This document shows positions 8,861 to 18,175 of a DNA stretch of 64,000 bases, one piece after another (position 1 is the first letter of the stretch; the number at the start of each line of letters is the position of its first letter). The stretch is from Acinetobacter sp. ASP199 (lineage in GTDB: Bacteria; Pseudomonadota; Gammaproteobacteria; Pseudomonadales; Moraxellaceae): contig NZ_CP062182.1 of assembly GCF_022700675.1 (NCBI RefSeq), positions 620,001 through 684,000 of the forward strand, given 5' to 3'. The translations under genes were made by a program, and so were the position numbers. The notes under the pieces were generated by a model, which had not been told where the DNA came from, did not search any database, and was given only the letters and a program-made list of their open reading frames with translations.

Positions 8861-9475
8861 ATGGATGAACGCGATTTAACACATAGATTACAGCAACGTT
8901 TGCGCTTTTCCAGGCGGATTCAGCCAGCGCATGCTGCCGTGTTAATTGCGATTACGGATGAGTCGAATCCCAAGGTCTTACTCACCCGCCGTTCGGCTTA
9001 TCTGTCCAATCATGCCGGTGAGGTTTCTTTTCCGGGCGGTAAGCGTGATCCGCAGGACACCAGCAATATCGTCGTAGCGCTACGCGAAGCCTATGAGGAA
9101 ACCGCACTGAACCCTTTTGATGTGCAGCTCATTGGTGATCTGCCCATGCAAAAGGCACGCAATGGCATGCTGGTCAAACCGATTGTCGGACTGATTCCAC
9201 CAAAAGTTCAGCTGATTCCGCAGCCGACCGAAATTGACCGGATTTTCTTTGCCTCACTGCGGCATTTACTTGAAGCCAAACCCACACCTTATGAAGTACG
9301 CTTTGCCCAGCAGTCGTTATATTTCCCGAGTATGCGCGTGGAAAATGAAGTGGTCTGGGGGCTGACTGCACGTATGCTGATTTCTTTATTTCAGTATGGC
9401 CTTGACTATAAAAAAGACTGGCCATTCTTACTTAATTCACCAGCTTTTAAACGATCAAAATTCTTTCAGGACTGA
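8861..9475 (+). CDS. CoA pyrophosphatase-type Nudix hydrolase (NudL-like)
   Basis: About 204 residues. The block SNHAGEVSFPGGKRDPQD is the UPF0035/NudL signature that marks CoA diphosphatases, and ALREAYEETAL completes the Nudix box with its catalytic glutamates. Expected to split CoA or acyl-CoA to phosphopantetheine and 3',5'-ADP. The frame is open 7 codons further upstream, but GAGGAA lies at a good distance before the ATG at 8861, so I choose that start. Followed closely by the gamma carbonic anhydrase-like gene, 15 bases away, probably co-transcribed. Confidence 0.88.
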   Translation: MDERDLTHRLQQRLRFSRRIQPAHAAVLIAITDESNPKVLLTRRSAYLSNHAGEVSFPGGKRDPQDTSNIVVALREAYEETALNPFDVQLIGDLPMQKARNGMLVKPIVGLIPPKVQLIPQPTEIDRIFFASLRHLLEAKPTPYEVRFAQQSLYFPSMRVENEVVWGLTARMLISLFQYGLDYKKDWPFLLNSPAFKRSKFFQD

Positions 9476-9490
9476 AGAGGATATTCAGGC

Positions 9491-10021
9491 ATGTTGTACA
9501 AATTTCAGGGACATTCTCCAAAAGCGCTGCAACAACCATGGGATGGTTGGGTCGCACCCACAGCGACCGTGATTGGTCAGGTTGAATTAGGCAAACAGGT
9601 CAGTATCTGGTTTGGCGCCGTGGTGCGTGGTGATAACTGCAAAATCCATCTTGGGGATTATACCAATGTGCAGGAAAATGCCGTACTGCATACTGATGCG
9701 GGGATTGAAATGCATATTGGTGATTATGTGACGATTGGTCATCAGGCCATGCTGCATGGCTGTACCATCGGTGATAACAGTCTGATTGGGATTCAGGCAG
9801 TGATTTTGAATAATGCCGTGATTGGCAAGAACTGCATCATTGGCGCGAATGCGCTGATTCCAGAAGGAAAAGTGATTCCGGACAATTCTGTAGTGATGGG
9901 ATCGCCGGGCAAGGTGGTAAAAACGCTGGATGAAGACACTGTACAAAAGCTGAAAATGAGCGCACTGCACTATGCCAACCATTTTCAGAAGTTCCAGCAA
10001 CTGGAACAGGTTGAGCTTTAA
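9491..10021 (+). CDS. Gamma carbonic anhydrase-like hexapeptide-repeat protein
   Basis: A 176-residue left-handed beta-helix protein of the YrdA/PaaY gamma carbonic anhydrase group. Hexapeptide repeats such as VIGQVELG, IHLGDYTN, IGDNSLIGIQAV and IGKNCIIGANAL run through the whole length. The family's metal-binding His residues are visible in VLHTD, IGHQAMLHGC. Whether it hydrates CO2 or is a thioesterase-type relative is unknown; many YrdA homologues lack measurable activity. Terminated by the hairpin at 10047. Confidence 0.9.
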   Translation: MLYKFQGHSPKALQQPWDGWVAPTATVIGQVELGKQVSIWFGAVVRGDNCKIHLGDYTNVQENAVLHTDAGIEMHIGDYVTIGHQAMLHGCTIGDNSLIGIQAVILNNAVIGKNCIIGANALIPEGKVIPDNSVVMGSPGKVVKTLDEDTVQKLKMSALHYANHFQKFQQLEQVEL

Positions 10022-10046
10022 GCAATTCTTCTCCCTCTATTTATTG

Positions 10047-10070
10047 ACCTGGCGATGGCCAGGTTTTTTT
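10047..10070 (+). terminator. Terminator after the gamma carbonic anhydrase-like gene
   Basis: Perfect 7-bp stem ACCTGGC/GCCAGGT with a GATG loop and a run of seven T. Confidence 0.9.
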
Positions 10071-10156
10071 GTATCTGTTTCGGGAAAATCTCGCGTAGCG
10101 GATATGAGTGGAGTATCATATCTGCGTTTTTTATATTCTCTGAATTAAGGTTGTGC

Positions 10157-10822
10157 ATGAAAGTGCTGGCATTGGAAACTGCCAATGAGCAGTGTTCCGT
10201 TTCTGTGATTGATGACACTCAAGAATTATTTTTTCAACTTGATGCGCGCGCAAAGGCACAAACGCAAACAATTCTCCCAATGATCGAGCAGGCTTTAAAA
10301 GATTTAAGCCTGGCGGTTTCTGATTTGACTGCGATTGCATTTAGTCGTGGACCGGGTTCATTTAGCGGTGTGCGTATTAATGCCGCGGTAACACAAGCCT
10401 TGGCGTGGTCGAATGACCTGCCTGTGGTACCGGTTTCGACCTTACAGGCCTTGGCACAAGCGGCATACCGTTTGCATGGTCTGACAGAGGTGACTGCGGT
10501 ACTCGATGCGCGCATGAATGAAGTTTACATCGCCAGCTATCAGCTGGATGCACAGGGCATCATGCAGGCAATCGATGAAGAACAGTTGCTTGGTTATGAA
10601 CAGGGTAGGGCCACAGTAAAATTTGCTGTAGTGGGTTCAGGGGCTCATCTGGTTCAAACAGAAGTCACTGAATATAAGGATGTTATCGCAACTGCACAGG
10701 ATATTGCGACCATTGCGCGTGTGGCAGCAGCATCAGAAAATTGGGTCAGTGCTGAATTGGCACTACCGGTGTATTTACGCGATAACGCATGGAAAAAAAT
10801 TCCAGAACAAGGCAAAGCATAA
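10157..10822 (+). CDS. tsaB: tRNA threonylcarbamoyladenosine biosynthesis protein TsaB
   Basis: Partner of TsaD and TsaE in making t6A at position 37 of ANN-decoding tRNAs. The 221-residue protein has the ASKHA-type start (VLALETANEQCSVSV) and the hallmark GPGSFSGVRI loop near residue 65, followed by a DARMNEVY motif. The frame is open for 34 codons upstream, but that extension overlaps the preceding terminator and lacks a binding site; AAGG precedes the ATG at 10157 and the conserved N-terminus begins there. uppP follows after 16 bases. Confidence 0.95.
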   Translation: MKVLALETANEQCSVSVIDDTQELFFQLDARAKAQTQTILPMIEQALKDLSLAVSDLTAIAFSRGPGSFSGVRINAAVTQALAWSNDLPVVPVSTLQALAQAAYRLHGLTEVTAVLDARMNEVYIASYQLDAQGIMQAIDEEQLLGYEQGRATVKFAVVGSGAHLVQTEVTEYKDVIATAQDIATIARVAAASENWVSAELALPVYLRDNAWKKIPEQGKA

Positions 10823-10838
10823 TTAATCAGGATTAAGC

Positions 10839-11663
10839 ATGGATTTCTTACTGCTGCTGAAAGCGGCAATCATGGGTATTGTTGAGGGTATTACTGAGTT
10901 CTTACCAATTTCCAGTACAGGGCATTTAATTCTGGCTTCAGAATGGATGAACTTCTGGACCAAGGAAAAGAGTGACGTTTTCGTGGTTGCCATCCAGATG
11001 GGGGCAATTGCAGCAGTAATTTATGAATACTGGAAACGTCTGTGGGGAGCCGCCACCGGGATTGTCAGCGGTGAGCCACAAGGACGCCGTCTCGGTATTG
11101 GTTTGATTCTGGCTTCGATTCCAATCGTACTTATCGGGCTGACTCTTGGTCAGACTGTAAAAGAATTGTTATTCAACAATATTGCGATTGCGATTGGCTT
11201 GATTGTTGGTGGTCTGATCATCATCTGGATCGAAAAGAATCCACCTCAAGTCCGTGCCCAAGAAGTTGAAGACCTGACCATTAAAGATGCTATCTGGATT
11301 GGTCTGATTCAGGTCTTATCGCTGATTCCAGGTACTTCACGTTCTGGTGCCACCATTATTGGTGCGATGTTCCTCGGTGTATCACGTAAGGCAGCGACTG
11401 AGTTTTCCTTCTTTCTGGGTATCCCGGTAATTGTCGGTGCGGGCCTGTTAGACCTGTACCAGAGCTATGACGTGTTTACTGGGACTCAGGACTGGGTGGT
11501 ACTCACTGTTGGTCTTTTAGTGTCCTTTATTTCAGCATTGTTATTGATCCGTGCGTTAGTCGCTTATGTCGCGAAGCGTGATTTCATGATTTTTGCCTGG
11601 TACCGTATTGTATCGGGACTGCTCATTTTATTGTTTGCATACACAGGCTGGACATTATGGTAA
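10839..11663 (+). CDS. uppP: Undecaprenyl-diphosphatase UppP (BacA)
   Basis: Inner-membrane enzyme that dephosphorylates undecaprenyl diphosphate so that the lipid carrier can be reused for peptidoglycan and surface polysaccharide synthesis; high dosage gives bacitracin resistance in E. coli. The two signature regions are clear: [17 protein letters not shown] (about residues 17-33) and [10 protein letters not shown] (about 165-174). Roughly eight hydrophobic helices are visible in 274 residues. AGGA precedes the ATG by 7 bases. The last codons overlap the start of rsmJ by 7 bases. Confidence 0.96.
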   Translation: MDFLLLLKAAIMGIVEGITEFLPISSTGHLILASEWMNFWTKEKSDVFVVAIQMGAIAAVIYEYWKRLWGAATGIVSGEPQGRRLGIGLILASIPIVLIGLTLGQTVKELLFNNIAIAIGLIVGGLIIIWIEKNPPQVRAQEVEDLTIKDAIWIGLIQVLSLIPGTSRSGATIIGAMFLGVSRKAATEFSFFLGIPVIVGAGLLDLYQSYDVFTGTQDWVVLTVGLLVSFISALLLIRALVAYVAKRDFMIFAWYRIVSGLLILLFAYTGWTLW

Positions 11664-12478
11664 GCGAGATTCGCTTATACACCGAGGCTGCATATATCGA
11701 GAAAGCACAGCACTTTGAGGCTGTGCTTTGTTCTCGTGCTGTACAGGTTCAGATTGAAACCGTGGAAAAACTCAATGCGCGTTTCTTTCGTCTGAATCCT
11801 GAACTGGCACTGTGTGTAGACGCGGACGGTTTATGGCTGTGTGCCAATGGCATGAAAATGCAACCGGACTGGAAAGCGGAAGTGGGGCGTTTAAAACGTG
11901 CTTCACTGAAGTCGGAAATGATTGCACGTGCTTGCAACCTGGGTGAAAAGCCGACCCTGATTGATGCGACTGCCGGTCTTGGTCATGACAGCCTGTTGAT
12001 GGCACATCTTGGAGCGTATGTCACTCTGGTCGAACGTCATCCGATTCTGTTTACCTTGCTGGAAGATACTCATGCACGTGCACAGAATGATGCTTTCCTG
12101 AATCCGGTTGTATCGCGTATTCATCTGATCTTCTCTGATTCTGCTGACTATTTAATCCAGCAGGCAGCAGAAAACGCCGTGGTGGATGTCGTTTATCTGG
12201 ATCCGATGTTCCCGCAGCGTGACCAGAATCAGCAGGCACTTAAGAAACAGGCACAGGTTAAAAAACAGATGCAGCTATTGCATATGCTCTTGCCCGAAGA
12301 TGGTGAAATGGACCTCGGTGATAACCTGCTGGAACTGGCCCAGAAAATTGCTAAACGGGTGGTGGTGAAACGTCCACGTCTTGCCGTTTTTCTGGCTGAT
12401 AAAGCACCCGATCATCAATGGCAAGGGGATGCTTGTCGCTTTGATGCGTATTTTCAGCATGATCTTGTAGCTGAATAA
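11657..12478 (+). CDS. rsmJ: 16S rRNA (guanine(1516)-N(2))-methyltransferase RsmJ
   Basis: Methylates G1516 of 16S rRNA using SAM. The 273-residue protein has the SAM-binding motif [17 protein letters not shown] (about residues 97-113), the acidic loop VERHP, and the catalytic YLDPMFP motif (about 182-188), which mark the UPF0341/RsmJ family. Its ATG lies inside the last codons of uppP, so translation is likely coupled. RsmA, the other 16S methyltransferase acting in the same helical region, is encoded at the start of the window. Confidence 0.94.
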   Translation: MVSEIRLYTEAAYIEKAQHFEAVLCSRAVQVQIETVEKLNARFFRLNPELALCVDADGLWLCANGMKMQPDWKAEVGRLKRASLKSEMIARACNLGEKPTLIDATAGLGHDSLLMAHLGAYVTLVERHPILFTLLEDTHARAQNDAFLNPVVSRIHLIFSDSADYLIQQAAENAVVDVVYLDPMFPQRDQNQQALKKQAQVKKQMQLLHMLLPEDGEMDLGDNLLELAQKIAKRVVVKRPRLAVFLADKAPDHQWQGDACRFDAYFQHDLVAE

Positions 12479-12599
12479 GATAATTGCTTCAAAATTCGCC
12501 AAGGATTTGTTATATAGTTAAAAATAGCATTGATAAAAGTCCTATCAAGCATAAACTTATTCTGCGAATTAGCGAGCCACTTGATCTCCCCGAAATCCT

Positions 12600-14000
12600 A
12601 TGATCGACTTCAAACCATCCATTAATTTTTGGCACGATTTTAAGAGCAATCAAATTGCCGGAATATGGTTGTTTCTGGGGTCGAGGCGTTCCCTGCAAAT
12701 GGTACGTCCCTCCATTCTTCAACTGGTGTTCTGGGGCATTCTGGGCGGTTGTGCCAACAGCCTGTTCAGCTGGCTCAGTTCAGGCCGGATTGGGGAATTT
12801 AACTCCCAAGGCCTGATTAGCTACGCACTCTGGCCTTTTATTGCCCTGATTGTCGGGATTTTTCTGTCACAGCGGATCAATAATCCGCGTTTGATGCTGG
12901 TGCCGGCCTTGCTCTGGCTGGTACTGGATACGCACATCATGCTGTTCCAGTGTCTGATACAGTATCTGGGCGATCTCGACTATCTGCCGTACATCCTGTA
13001 TGACTATATCCCGACCTTATTTGTGATGCTATTTGTCTGGCAAAGTCTGGCTGTGGTCTGGGTATTCTCACGTGAGCTGAAATGGCCGTGGTGGGAACGG
13101 GCACTAATTATGCTGGCAACCCTGTTTACCTTGGTCGTTTGGCAGATTTCTGTAAAGGACCAACCGATCTGGAAAGTAGAAGAGGTACCGCCAAGCTTTG
13201 CTGAAGATGCTTTCTATGCGCAACCTAATTTACTGAATAAAGCACTGGATGCTATTGAATATGGTGAGTTTGCCCAGTCGCACTGGTATTTCCTGGGTGT
13301 GGCAGGTGCAAGTTATCAAGATGTGTTCTATTCAGAAATTGAACGGATCAAAGAGCAGTTTGATACCCGTTTTGGAACCTTTGGTCGTTCGATTGCTTTG
13401 GTCAACCATCCAGCGGCTCGCACCGAAATGCCAATTGCTTCAAAAACCAGTATGGAGCTGGCTTTGCGCCGTATTGGTCAGCAGATGAATCGTGAAAGTG
13501 ATGTGCTATTTCTGTACATGACCTCGCATGGTTTGCCAAATGTGTTTGAAATGGAAAATGCGCCGCTAGATCTGGCGCAGGTCGATCCAAAATGGCTGCG
13601 TGACACGCTGGATGCAGCCGGTATCCGCTGGCGGGTCATTGTGATTTCTGCCTGTTATTCCGGTAGTTTTGTCTCTGCGCTACAAAATGAAAATACCTTG
13701 GTGATCACCGCTTCAGCAGCAGATCGCCAGTCTTTTGGCTGTTCCAATGAAGCTGACTATACCTACTTTGGCCGTGCTTTCTTTGATGAAGCGATGCGTG
13801 AGCAAGACAGCTTCAAGGAAGCTTTTGAACAAGCCCGCCAGACGGTAGCGAAGTGGGAAAGTGCACAAGGTTTTGAACCGTCGGAACCGCAGTGGGTCAT
13901 CGGTAAGAATATGGAATTGATGTTACCTCAGCTTGAACAACGTCTTTTCCCGCCAGCGACAACAGTTTCAACTTCCCGGTCAGTCGCTTTGACACCCTAA
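12600..14000 (+). CDS. Membrane-anchored peptidase C13 (legumain-like) family protein
   Basis: A 466-residue protein with about five hydrophobic helices in its first 185 residues (for example about 41-60, 72-90, 98-120, 137-157 and 165-185) and a soluble C-terminal domain. The soluble part carries the clan CD cysteine protease dyad: His310 in YMTSHG and Cys352 in ISACYSGSF, as in family C13. The substrate is unknown. No good Shine-Dalgarno precedes the ATG at 12600; an internal ATG at 12699 is an alternative start that would retain all helices. A Thr/Ser-rich tail follows the catalytic domain. Stands as its own unit between rsmJ and fghA. Confidence 0.85.
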   Translation: MIDFKPSINFWHDFKSNQIAGIWLFLGSRRSLQMVRPSILQLVFWGILGGCANSLFSWLSSGRIGEFNSQGLISYALWPFIALIVGIFLSQRINNPRLMLVPALLWLVLDTHIMLFQCLIQYLGDLDYLPYILYDYIPTLFVMLFVWQSLAVVWVFSRELKWPWWERALIMLATLFTLVVWQISVKDQPIWKVEEVPPSFAEDAFYAQPNLLNKALDAIEYGEFAQSHWYFLGVAGASYQDVFYSEIERIKEQFDTRFGTFGRSIALVNHPAARTEMPIASKTSMELALRRIGQQMNRESDVLFLYMTSHGLPNVFEMENAPLDLAQVDPKWLRDTLDAAGIRWRVIVISACYSGSFVSALQNENTLVITASAADRQSFGCSNEADYTYFGRAFFDEAMREQDSFKEAFEQARQTVAKWESAQGFEPSEPQWVIGKNMELMLPQLEQRLFPPATTVSTSRSVALTP

Positions 14001-14036
14001 ACGGATCAATGACTTTAGAAAATAGAAAAAGGAATC

Positions 14037-14876
14037 ATGATGGAACTGCTACAGAATAATAGAAGTTTTGAAGGTGAACAGCGCATCTATCGCTTTGATT
14101 CTAAAGTGCTGAAAAAACCGGCACGCTTTGGTATCTTTTTGCCGCCTCAAGCCTTGGCAGGACAAAGCTGTCCAGCGTTATTCTATTTGGCAGGTCTAAC
14201 CTGTACTGAAGAAACCTTTGCGATTAAAGCGCATGCGCAGCGTTTGGCAGCACAGCTAGGCTTAATCCTGATTACACCAGATACCTCGCCACGTGGTGAG
14301 GGGGTAGCTGAAGGAGACAACTGGGACATCGGACAGGGTGCCGGTTTCTATATCAATGCAACGCAGTCTCCTTGGGCTGAACACTTCCAGATGGAAAGCT
14401 TCATCATGAATGAGCTTTATCCATTAGTGAATGAAGAGTTTGAGATTCAGCCGGGCAAAATCGGTATTTTTGGACATTCGATGGGAGGGCATGGTGCATT
14501 AACTTTGGCATTTAAATATCCAGAAAAATTTGTCTCTGTTTCTGCCTTCGCGCCAATCTGTGCCCCAAGCCAGTGCCCATGGGGTGAAAAGGCCTTTTCA
14601 AATTACTTGGGTGAAGACAGTGCAGAATGGGCCAAACATGATGCGACTGAACTGGTAAAAGCCAAAGGTGCACTTTATCCGGATATCCTGATTGATCAAG
14701 GCTTTAATGATCAGTTCTATAGCCAGCTGAATCCTGCCTTATTCCAGCAGGCTTGTGATGCGGCGGGACAAAAGCTGACCCTGCGTGAACATCAGGGCTA
14801 TGATCACGGTTATTACTTTATCCAAAGCTTTGTCGATGAGCATTTGCAGTTCCATGCAGTACAGCTAGAAAACTGA
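14037..14876 (+). CDS. fghA: S-formylglutathione hydrolase
   Basis: Esterase that hydrolyses S-formylglutathione to formate and glutathione, the second step of glutathione-dependent formaldehyde detoxification. The 279-residue alpha/beta hydrolase shows LAGLTCTEETF near residue 51 and the nucleophile elbow GHSMGGHGAL with Ser148; the Asp lies in LIDQGFNDQF and the His in HQGYDHGYYF. AAAGGA precedes the ATG. The partner formaldehyde dehydrogenase gene (frmA/adhC) is not next to it here. Confidence 0.94.
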   Translation: MMELLQNNRSFEGEQRIYRFDSKVLKKPARFGIFLPPQALAGQSCPALFYLAGLTCTEETFAIKAHAQRLAAQLGLILITPDTSPRGEGVAEGDNWDIGQGAGFYINATQSPWAEHFQMESFIMNELYPLVNEEFEIQPGKIGIFGHSMGGHGALTLAFKYPEKFVSVSAFAPICAPSQCPWGEKAFSNYLGEDSAEWAKHDATELVKAKGALYPDILIDQGFNDQFYSQLNPALFQQACDAAGQKLTLREHQGYDHGYYFIQSFVDEHLQFHAVQLEN

Positions 14877-14903
14877 TTTTAGCTATAATCAGAAAGCAAA
14901 TGA

Positions 14904-14950
14904 CTCATGGCATGGATGTAAAATTACTGGCATCCATGCCTGATCATGAG
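14904..14950. repeat. Nested inverted repeat after fghA
   Basis: A perfect 10-bp inverted repeat, GGCATGGATG (14909-14918) and CATCCATGCC (14931-14940), with a 12-base loop. A second pair, CTCAT and ATGAG, encloses it with a small bulge. There is no T-tract, so a rho-independent terminator is not the obvious role. Confidence 0.6.
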
Positions 14951-14991
14951 CTATGCTTGCAGAGATTTATATAATAAAAACAAGGCACTTT

Positions 14992-16110
14992 ATGCAGAAT
15001 ACCAGCGATATAGACGCATCAATAATTCCTCCAGTCATTCCACCATTTCCACCTGATATCCCGGCCACGCCGGAAGTGAGACCTGTACGTGTAGGCGGAT
15101 TACAGCGTTTCCACTTTCATGGTACAGCCAGTGAATATTTCGGGATCTGGATTGTGAACATCCTGCTGACGATAGTCACTTTAGGATTGTATTCACCTTG
15201 GGCCAAGGTGCGCCGTCTGCGTTATTTTTATGGCAATACTGAATTTGTACGACGCCGTTTCGACTTTACCGGGGTGCCTACCAAAATTTTGATGGGGCGT
15301 CTGATTGCGCTGGGGCTATATTTTACCATCTCGATTGCTTCAAACCTGTCTACTACAGCGACACTGGTCGGCTTGCTGATTCTTTATCTGGCAGTGCCTT
15401 GGCTGATTCGGGCAACATTACGTTTTAACGCCCGCAACAGTAAATTTGGCAATGCGCGGTTTTACTTTGGCGGCACCAATAAAGAAGCTTACTGGACCTT
15501 TATCAAAGCGATCCTGATTTATATCCTGACCCTAGGGATCTTTTTCCCTGTGCTGGTCTGGCTATATAAACGTTATTGCTTTGATCATCTCTATGCAGGC
15601 CAATTGAAATTCAAGCTCAATGCCACATGGGGCGATTACATGAAGGCCATGTATGTTCCAGTGTTCATTTTCATGGGTTTTCTGGTTGCGGTGATGATCT
15701 TTGGCATCGGTTCCAGTTTTACCAATCTTGGCAATCCTGGAGTTTTAAGCTCGCTAGTCGGCTGGATTGTAGCGATTTATTTCTTTGGTTTTTTCATCAT
15801 TTTCCCCCTGATGCAGGCCCGGATTTTTATTACCACCTGGAACAATACCTCTATCAGTCGTAGCCAGTTCAAGACTGAGTGTACCCAATGGCACTATACT
15901 TGGATTCTGGTGACTAACTGGATTGCACGTATTCTGAGTTTAGGTTTGCTTACACCATGGGCAGCGATTCGTCTATATCGTTATCAGGTGGAATCATTAA
16001 CCCTGAATTTACATAATGATCCAGACATGATGATGAACAGAGCACAGCAGGATCATAGTGCGCTGGCAGAAGAGATCAGTGACATCTTCGATATTGATGT
16101 GTCGTTATAA
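14992..16110 (+). CDS. DUF898 (YjgN) family membrane protein
   Basis: A 372-residue multi-pass inner-membrane protein of the DUF898/YjgN family, function unknown. After a proline-rich N-terminal arm (PPVIPPFPPDIPATP) and the family entry GTASEYFGIWIVNI, the protein shows internally similar blocks: LTIVTLGLYSPWAKVRRLRYFY, LTLGIFFPVLVWLYKRYCFDH and LSLGLLTPWAAIRLYRYQ. These are three copies of one helix-turn motif, so the protein probably arose by repetition. AAGG before the ATG at 14992 supports that start over a longer frame. The M48 peptidase gene follows after 12 bases. Confidence 0.9.
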   Translation: MQNTSDIDASIIPPVIPPFPPDIPATPEVRPVRVGGLQRFHFHGTASEYFGIWIVNILLTIVTLGLYSPWAKVRRLRYFYGNTEFVRRRFDFTGVPTKILMGRLIALGLYFTISIASNLSTTATLVGLLILYLAVPWLIRATLRFNARNSKFGNARFYFGGTNKEAYWTFIKAILIYILTLGIFFPVLVWLYKRYCFDHLYAGQLKFKLNATWGDYMKAMYVPVFIFMGFLVAVMIFGIGSSFTNLGNPGVLSSLVGWIVAIYFFGFFIIFPLMQARIFITTWNNTSISRSQFKTECTQWHYTWILVTNWIARILSLGLLTPWAAIRLYRYQVESLTLNLHNDPDMMMNRAQQDHSALAEEISDIFDIDVSL

Positions 16111-16122
16111 CAGGAGAAAAGT

Positions 16123-17154
16123 ATGTCTGCTCAGATGACAGATGCTATTTTCTATGATGGCATTATCTCAAAACCGCAACCGGCACAGGTTTTTGCTATT
16201 GATGATCAATCAGTGCTGATTCGTTATGGTGAAGCTTATGCACAGCAGCGACGTTATCTGTATGCAGACATGCAGCTGATTGGAGCACTGGGGAAAATTC
16301 AGCCTGTGGTAGAAATGAAAGACGATGCCCGTCTGGAGTTTTCTGCTGAATTACCGGACTGGTTTAATCTGCAGCACAAGGGAGTACAGCATTCGATCTG
16401 GAAGCTGGAACGCGCGCCAGCTCTAATTTTGTTTAGTATCATCTTTGTACTGGCTTTAGGTTTTGCGACGATTAAATGGGGTATTCCAGCAGCTTCCTAT
16501 CATGTGGCTCATCATCTGCCTGCTAATACTTTGACACGTATGGGGGATGAAGCCGAAAGTTATGTCTTGAAAATGACTGATGACAGCAAATTGCCAAAGG
16601 CACGTCAGCAGGCGATAGTAGCGCAATATCAGCAGCTGGTCGCAGGAGATCAGCCGGCAAAAGTAGTATTCCGTCAAGGTGGAGCGATTGGTGCCAATGC
16701 ACTGGCGATTCCAAACAATACGATTATCCTGACGGATGAGCTGGTCGCACTAGCTCAGGATGACCGGGAAATTATTGGTGTACTAGCCCATGAACAGGGC
16801 CATCTGGTACAGCGGCATAGCCTGCAACAGGCACTTTCCAGTTTAGGTTTTAGCGTAATTTTAATCATGATTACTGGTGATGGTTCAGACCTGTTGACCA
16901 ATTTACCGGTGGCGATGGTCGGTGCCAGCTATTCGCGTAATTTTGAGGCTGAAGCGGATGACTATGCTTTAAATGCAATGCAGGCTCAGCACATCCCCAC
17001 CATTCATTTTGCCAATTTCCTGGAACGTTTGGCTAAAGATAGTGGTGAAGATAAAGAGACTGAAAGCTCAGTATGGGATTTCTTTAGCAGCCATCCTGCG
17101 ACACAGGACCGGATTAAGGCGGTAAAAGCATTTGAATCCAGCCACTCAGACTGA
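16123..17154 (+). CDS. M48 family membrane metallopeptidase
   Basis: A 343-residue zinc protease. A cytoplasmic-looking N-terminal domain (about 1-95) is followed by one membrane helix (about 99-117) and a peptidase domain with the zinc motif HEQGH (223-227) and the third ligand glutamate in FEAEADDYAL (about 274-283). Related to HtpX/BepA-type M48 proteases; the substrate is unknown. GGAG lies 8 bases before the ATG. It is co-transcribed with the DUF898 gene 12 bases upstream, and DUF898 plus M48 pairs suggest a shared membrane quality-control role (inference). A terminator follows at 17183. Confidence 0.9.
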   Translation: MSAQMTDAIFYDGIISKPQPAQVFAIDDQSVLIRYGEAYAQQRRYLYADMQLIGALGKIQPVVEMKDDARLEFSAELPDWFNLQHKGVQHSIWKLERAPALILFSIIFVLALGFATIKWGIPAASYHVAHHLPANTLTRMGDEAESYVLKMTDDSKLPKARQQAIVAQYQQLVAGDQPAKVVFRQGGAIGANALAIPNNTIILTDELVALAQDDREIIGVLAHEQGHLVQRHSLQQALSSLGFSVILIMITGDGSDLLTNLPVAMVGASYSRNFEAEADDYALNAMQAQHIPTIHFANFLERLAKDSGEDKETESSVWDFFSSHPATQDRIKAVKAFESSHSD

Positions 17155-17182
17155 TTGTCATCATCATGCTTTATAACAAGAC

Positions 17183-17210
17183 AGCCACGCTTAGCGTGGC
17201 TTTTATTTTT
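17183..17210 (+). terminator. Terminator after the M48 peptidase gene
   Basis: Stem AGCCACGC/GCGTGGCT with a TTA loop and a T-rich tail. Confidence 0.9.
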
Positions 17211-17301
17211 ATATTGCAATTGTCACCAAACATTGATCGTTTAGAGAAGAGGGAAGTATCAGTTAAGGCAATGCGGAACAGGCGCAGCCACGCGGACAAT
17301 T

Positions 17302-17310
17302 TGTTATAAT
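17302..17310 (+). promoter_or_regulatory. Extended -10 promoter of rpe
   Basis: TGTTATAAT: a perfect TATAAT preceded by TGn, 34 bases before the rpe ATG. No good -35 is present, as is usual for extended -10 promoters. Confidence 0.55.
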
Positions 17311-17344
17311 ACGGTATTCATCTCATATTCAGCCAGGTTCTTCC

Positions 17345-18031
17345 ATGTCCAAGCCGTATTTAATTGCACCTTCTATTTTGTCTGCTGACTTCGCCCGTCT
17401 TGGTGAAGAAGTTGAAAATGTACTGGCAGCAGGTGCTGATGTTGTTCATTTTGATGTCATGGACAACCACTATGTACCCAACCTGACTTTTGGGGCTGGC
17501 GTATGTAAAGCATTGAAAAAATATGGTATTAAGGCACCGATTGATGTGCATCTGATGGTAAAACCGGTCGATCGCATGATTGGTGATTTCCTTGAAGCAG
17601 GTGCAGACATTATTACTTTCCACCCGGAAGCATCGGATCATATTGACCGTTCTTTACAGCTGATTAAATCTGGCGGTGCTCAGGCAGGTCTGGTGTTTAA
17701 CCCGGCAACACCTTTGCATTACCTTGATTATGTACTGGATAAAGTAGATCAGATCCTGTTAATGAGTGTAAACCCGGGCTTTGGTGGTCAGAAATTCATT
17801 CCGTTGACTTTGGATAAATTACGTCAGGCACGTAAGATTATTGATGCTTCTGGTCGTGATATCCGTCTGGAAGTAGATGGTGGTGTAGGACCAGCCAATA
17901 TCCGTGAAATTGCAGAAGCAGGTGCGGATATGTTTGTGGCAGGTTCAGCGATCTTCGGTAAGCCGGATTATAAAGCTGTAATTGATGAAATGCGTGCAGA
18001 ACTGGCGAAAGTGGGACAAGTCACTGTCTGA
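17345..18031 (+). CDS. rpe: Ribulose-phosphate 3-epimerase
   Basis: Interconverts ribulose 5-phosphate and xylulose 5-phosphate in the pentose phosphate pathway. The 228-residue TIM barrel shows APSILSADF (7-15), the metal-site stretches [17 protein letters not shown] and DVHLMV, then [13 protein letters not shown] and EVDGGVG, all typical. It appears as a single-gene unit with its own promoter. The pgp and trp genes that follow rpe in some gammaproteobacteria are absent. Confidence 0.97.
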   Translation: MSKPYLIAPSILSADFARLGEEVENVLAAGADVVHFDVMDNHYVPNLTFGAGVCKALKKYGIKAPIDVHLMVKPVDRMIGDFLEAGADIITFHPEASDHIDRSLQLIKSGGAQAGLVFNPATPLHYLDYVLDKVDQILLMSVNPGFGGQKFIPLTLDKLRQARKIIDASGRDIRLEVDGGVGPANIREIAEAGADMFVAGSAIFGKPDYKAVIDEMRAELAKVGQVTV

Positions 18032-18044
18032 TCGGAATTTTATG

Positions 18045-18119
18045 TTATTCACAGCAAACTGTGGATAACTTTATGGATAAGTATATGGATATCTATGTGG
18101 GTAACCCTATGGATATCCA
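18045..18119. repeat. Tandem 12-bp DnaA-box-like repeats
   Basis: TTATTCACA (18045-18053) and TGTGGATAA (18060-18068) are two consensus DnaA boxes in inverted orientation. The second is the first unit of five contiguous 12-base repeats at 18060, 18072, 18084, 18096 and 18108, with consensus TRTGGATAW plus three variable bases. Unit starts are TGTGGATAA, TATGGATAA, TATGGATAT, TGTGGGTAA and TATGGATAT. An AT-rich stretch follows. The layout resembles iterons or a DnaA-binding array; function is not shown by sequence alone. Confidence 0.7.
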
Positions 18120-18175
18120 GCATAAATTGTAATCAATTGTAGCTTGGTTGTTTAAGCATTATACAAAATATGTAT

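Noticed and set aside
10055..10156. N-terminal extension of tsaB
   Set aside because: It begins inside the terminator of the preceding gene and is not part of the TsaB family.
18032..18119. Main chromosomal origin at the DnaA-box array
   Set aside because: dnaA, dnaN, recF, gyrB and rpmH are not nearby, and the array is short; a titration or regulatory site is a better first guess.
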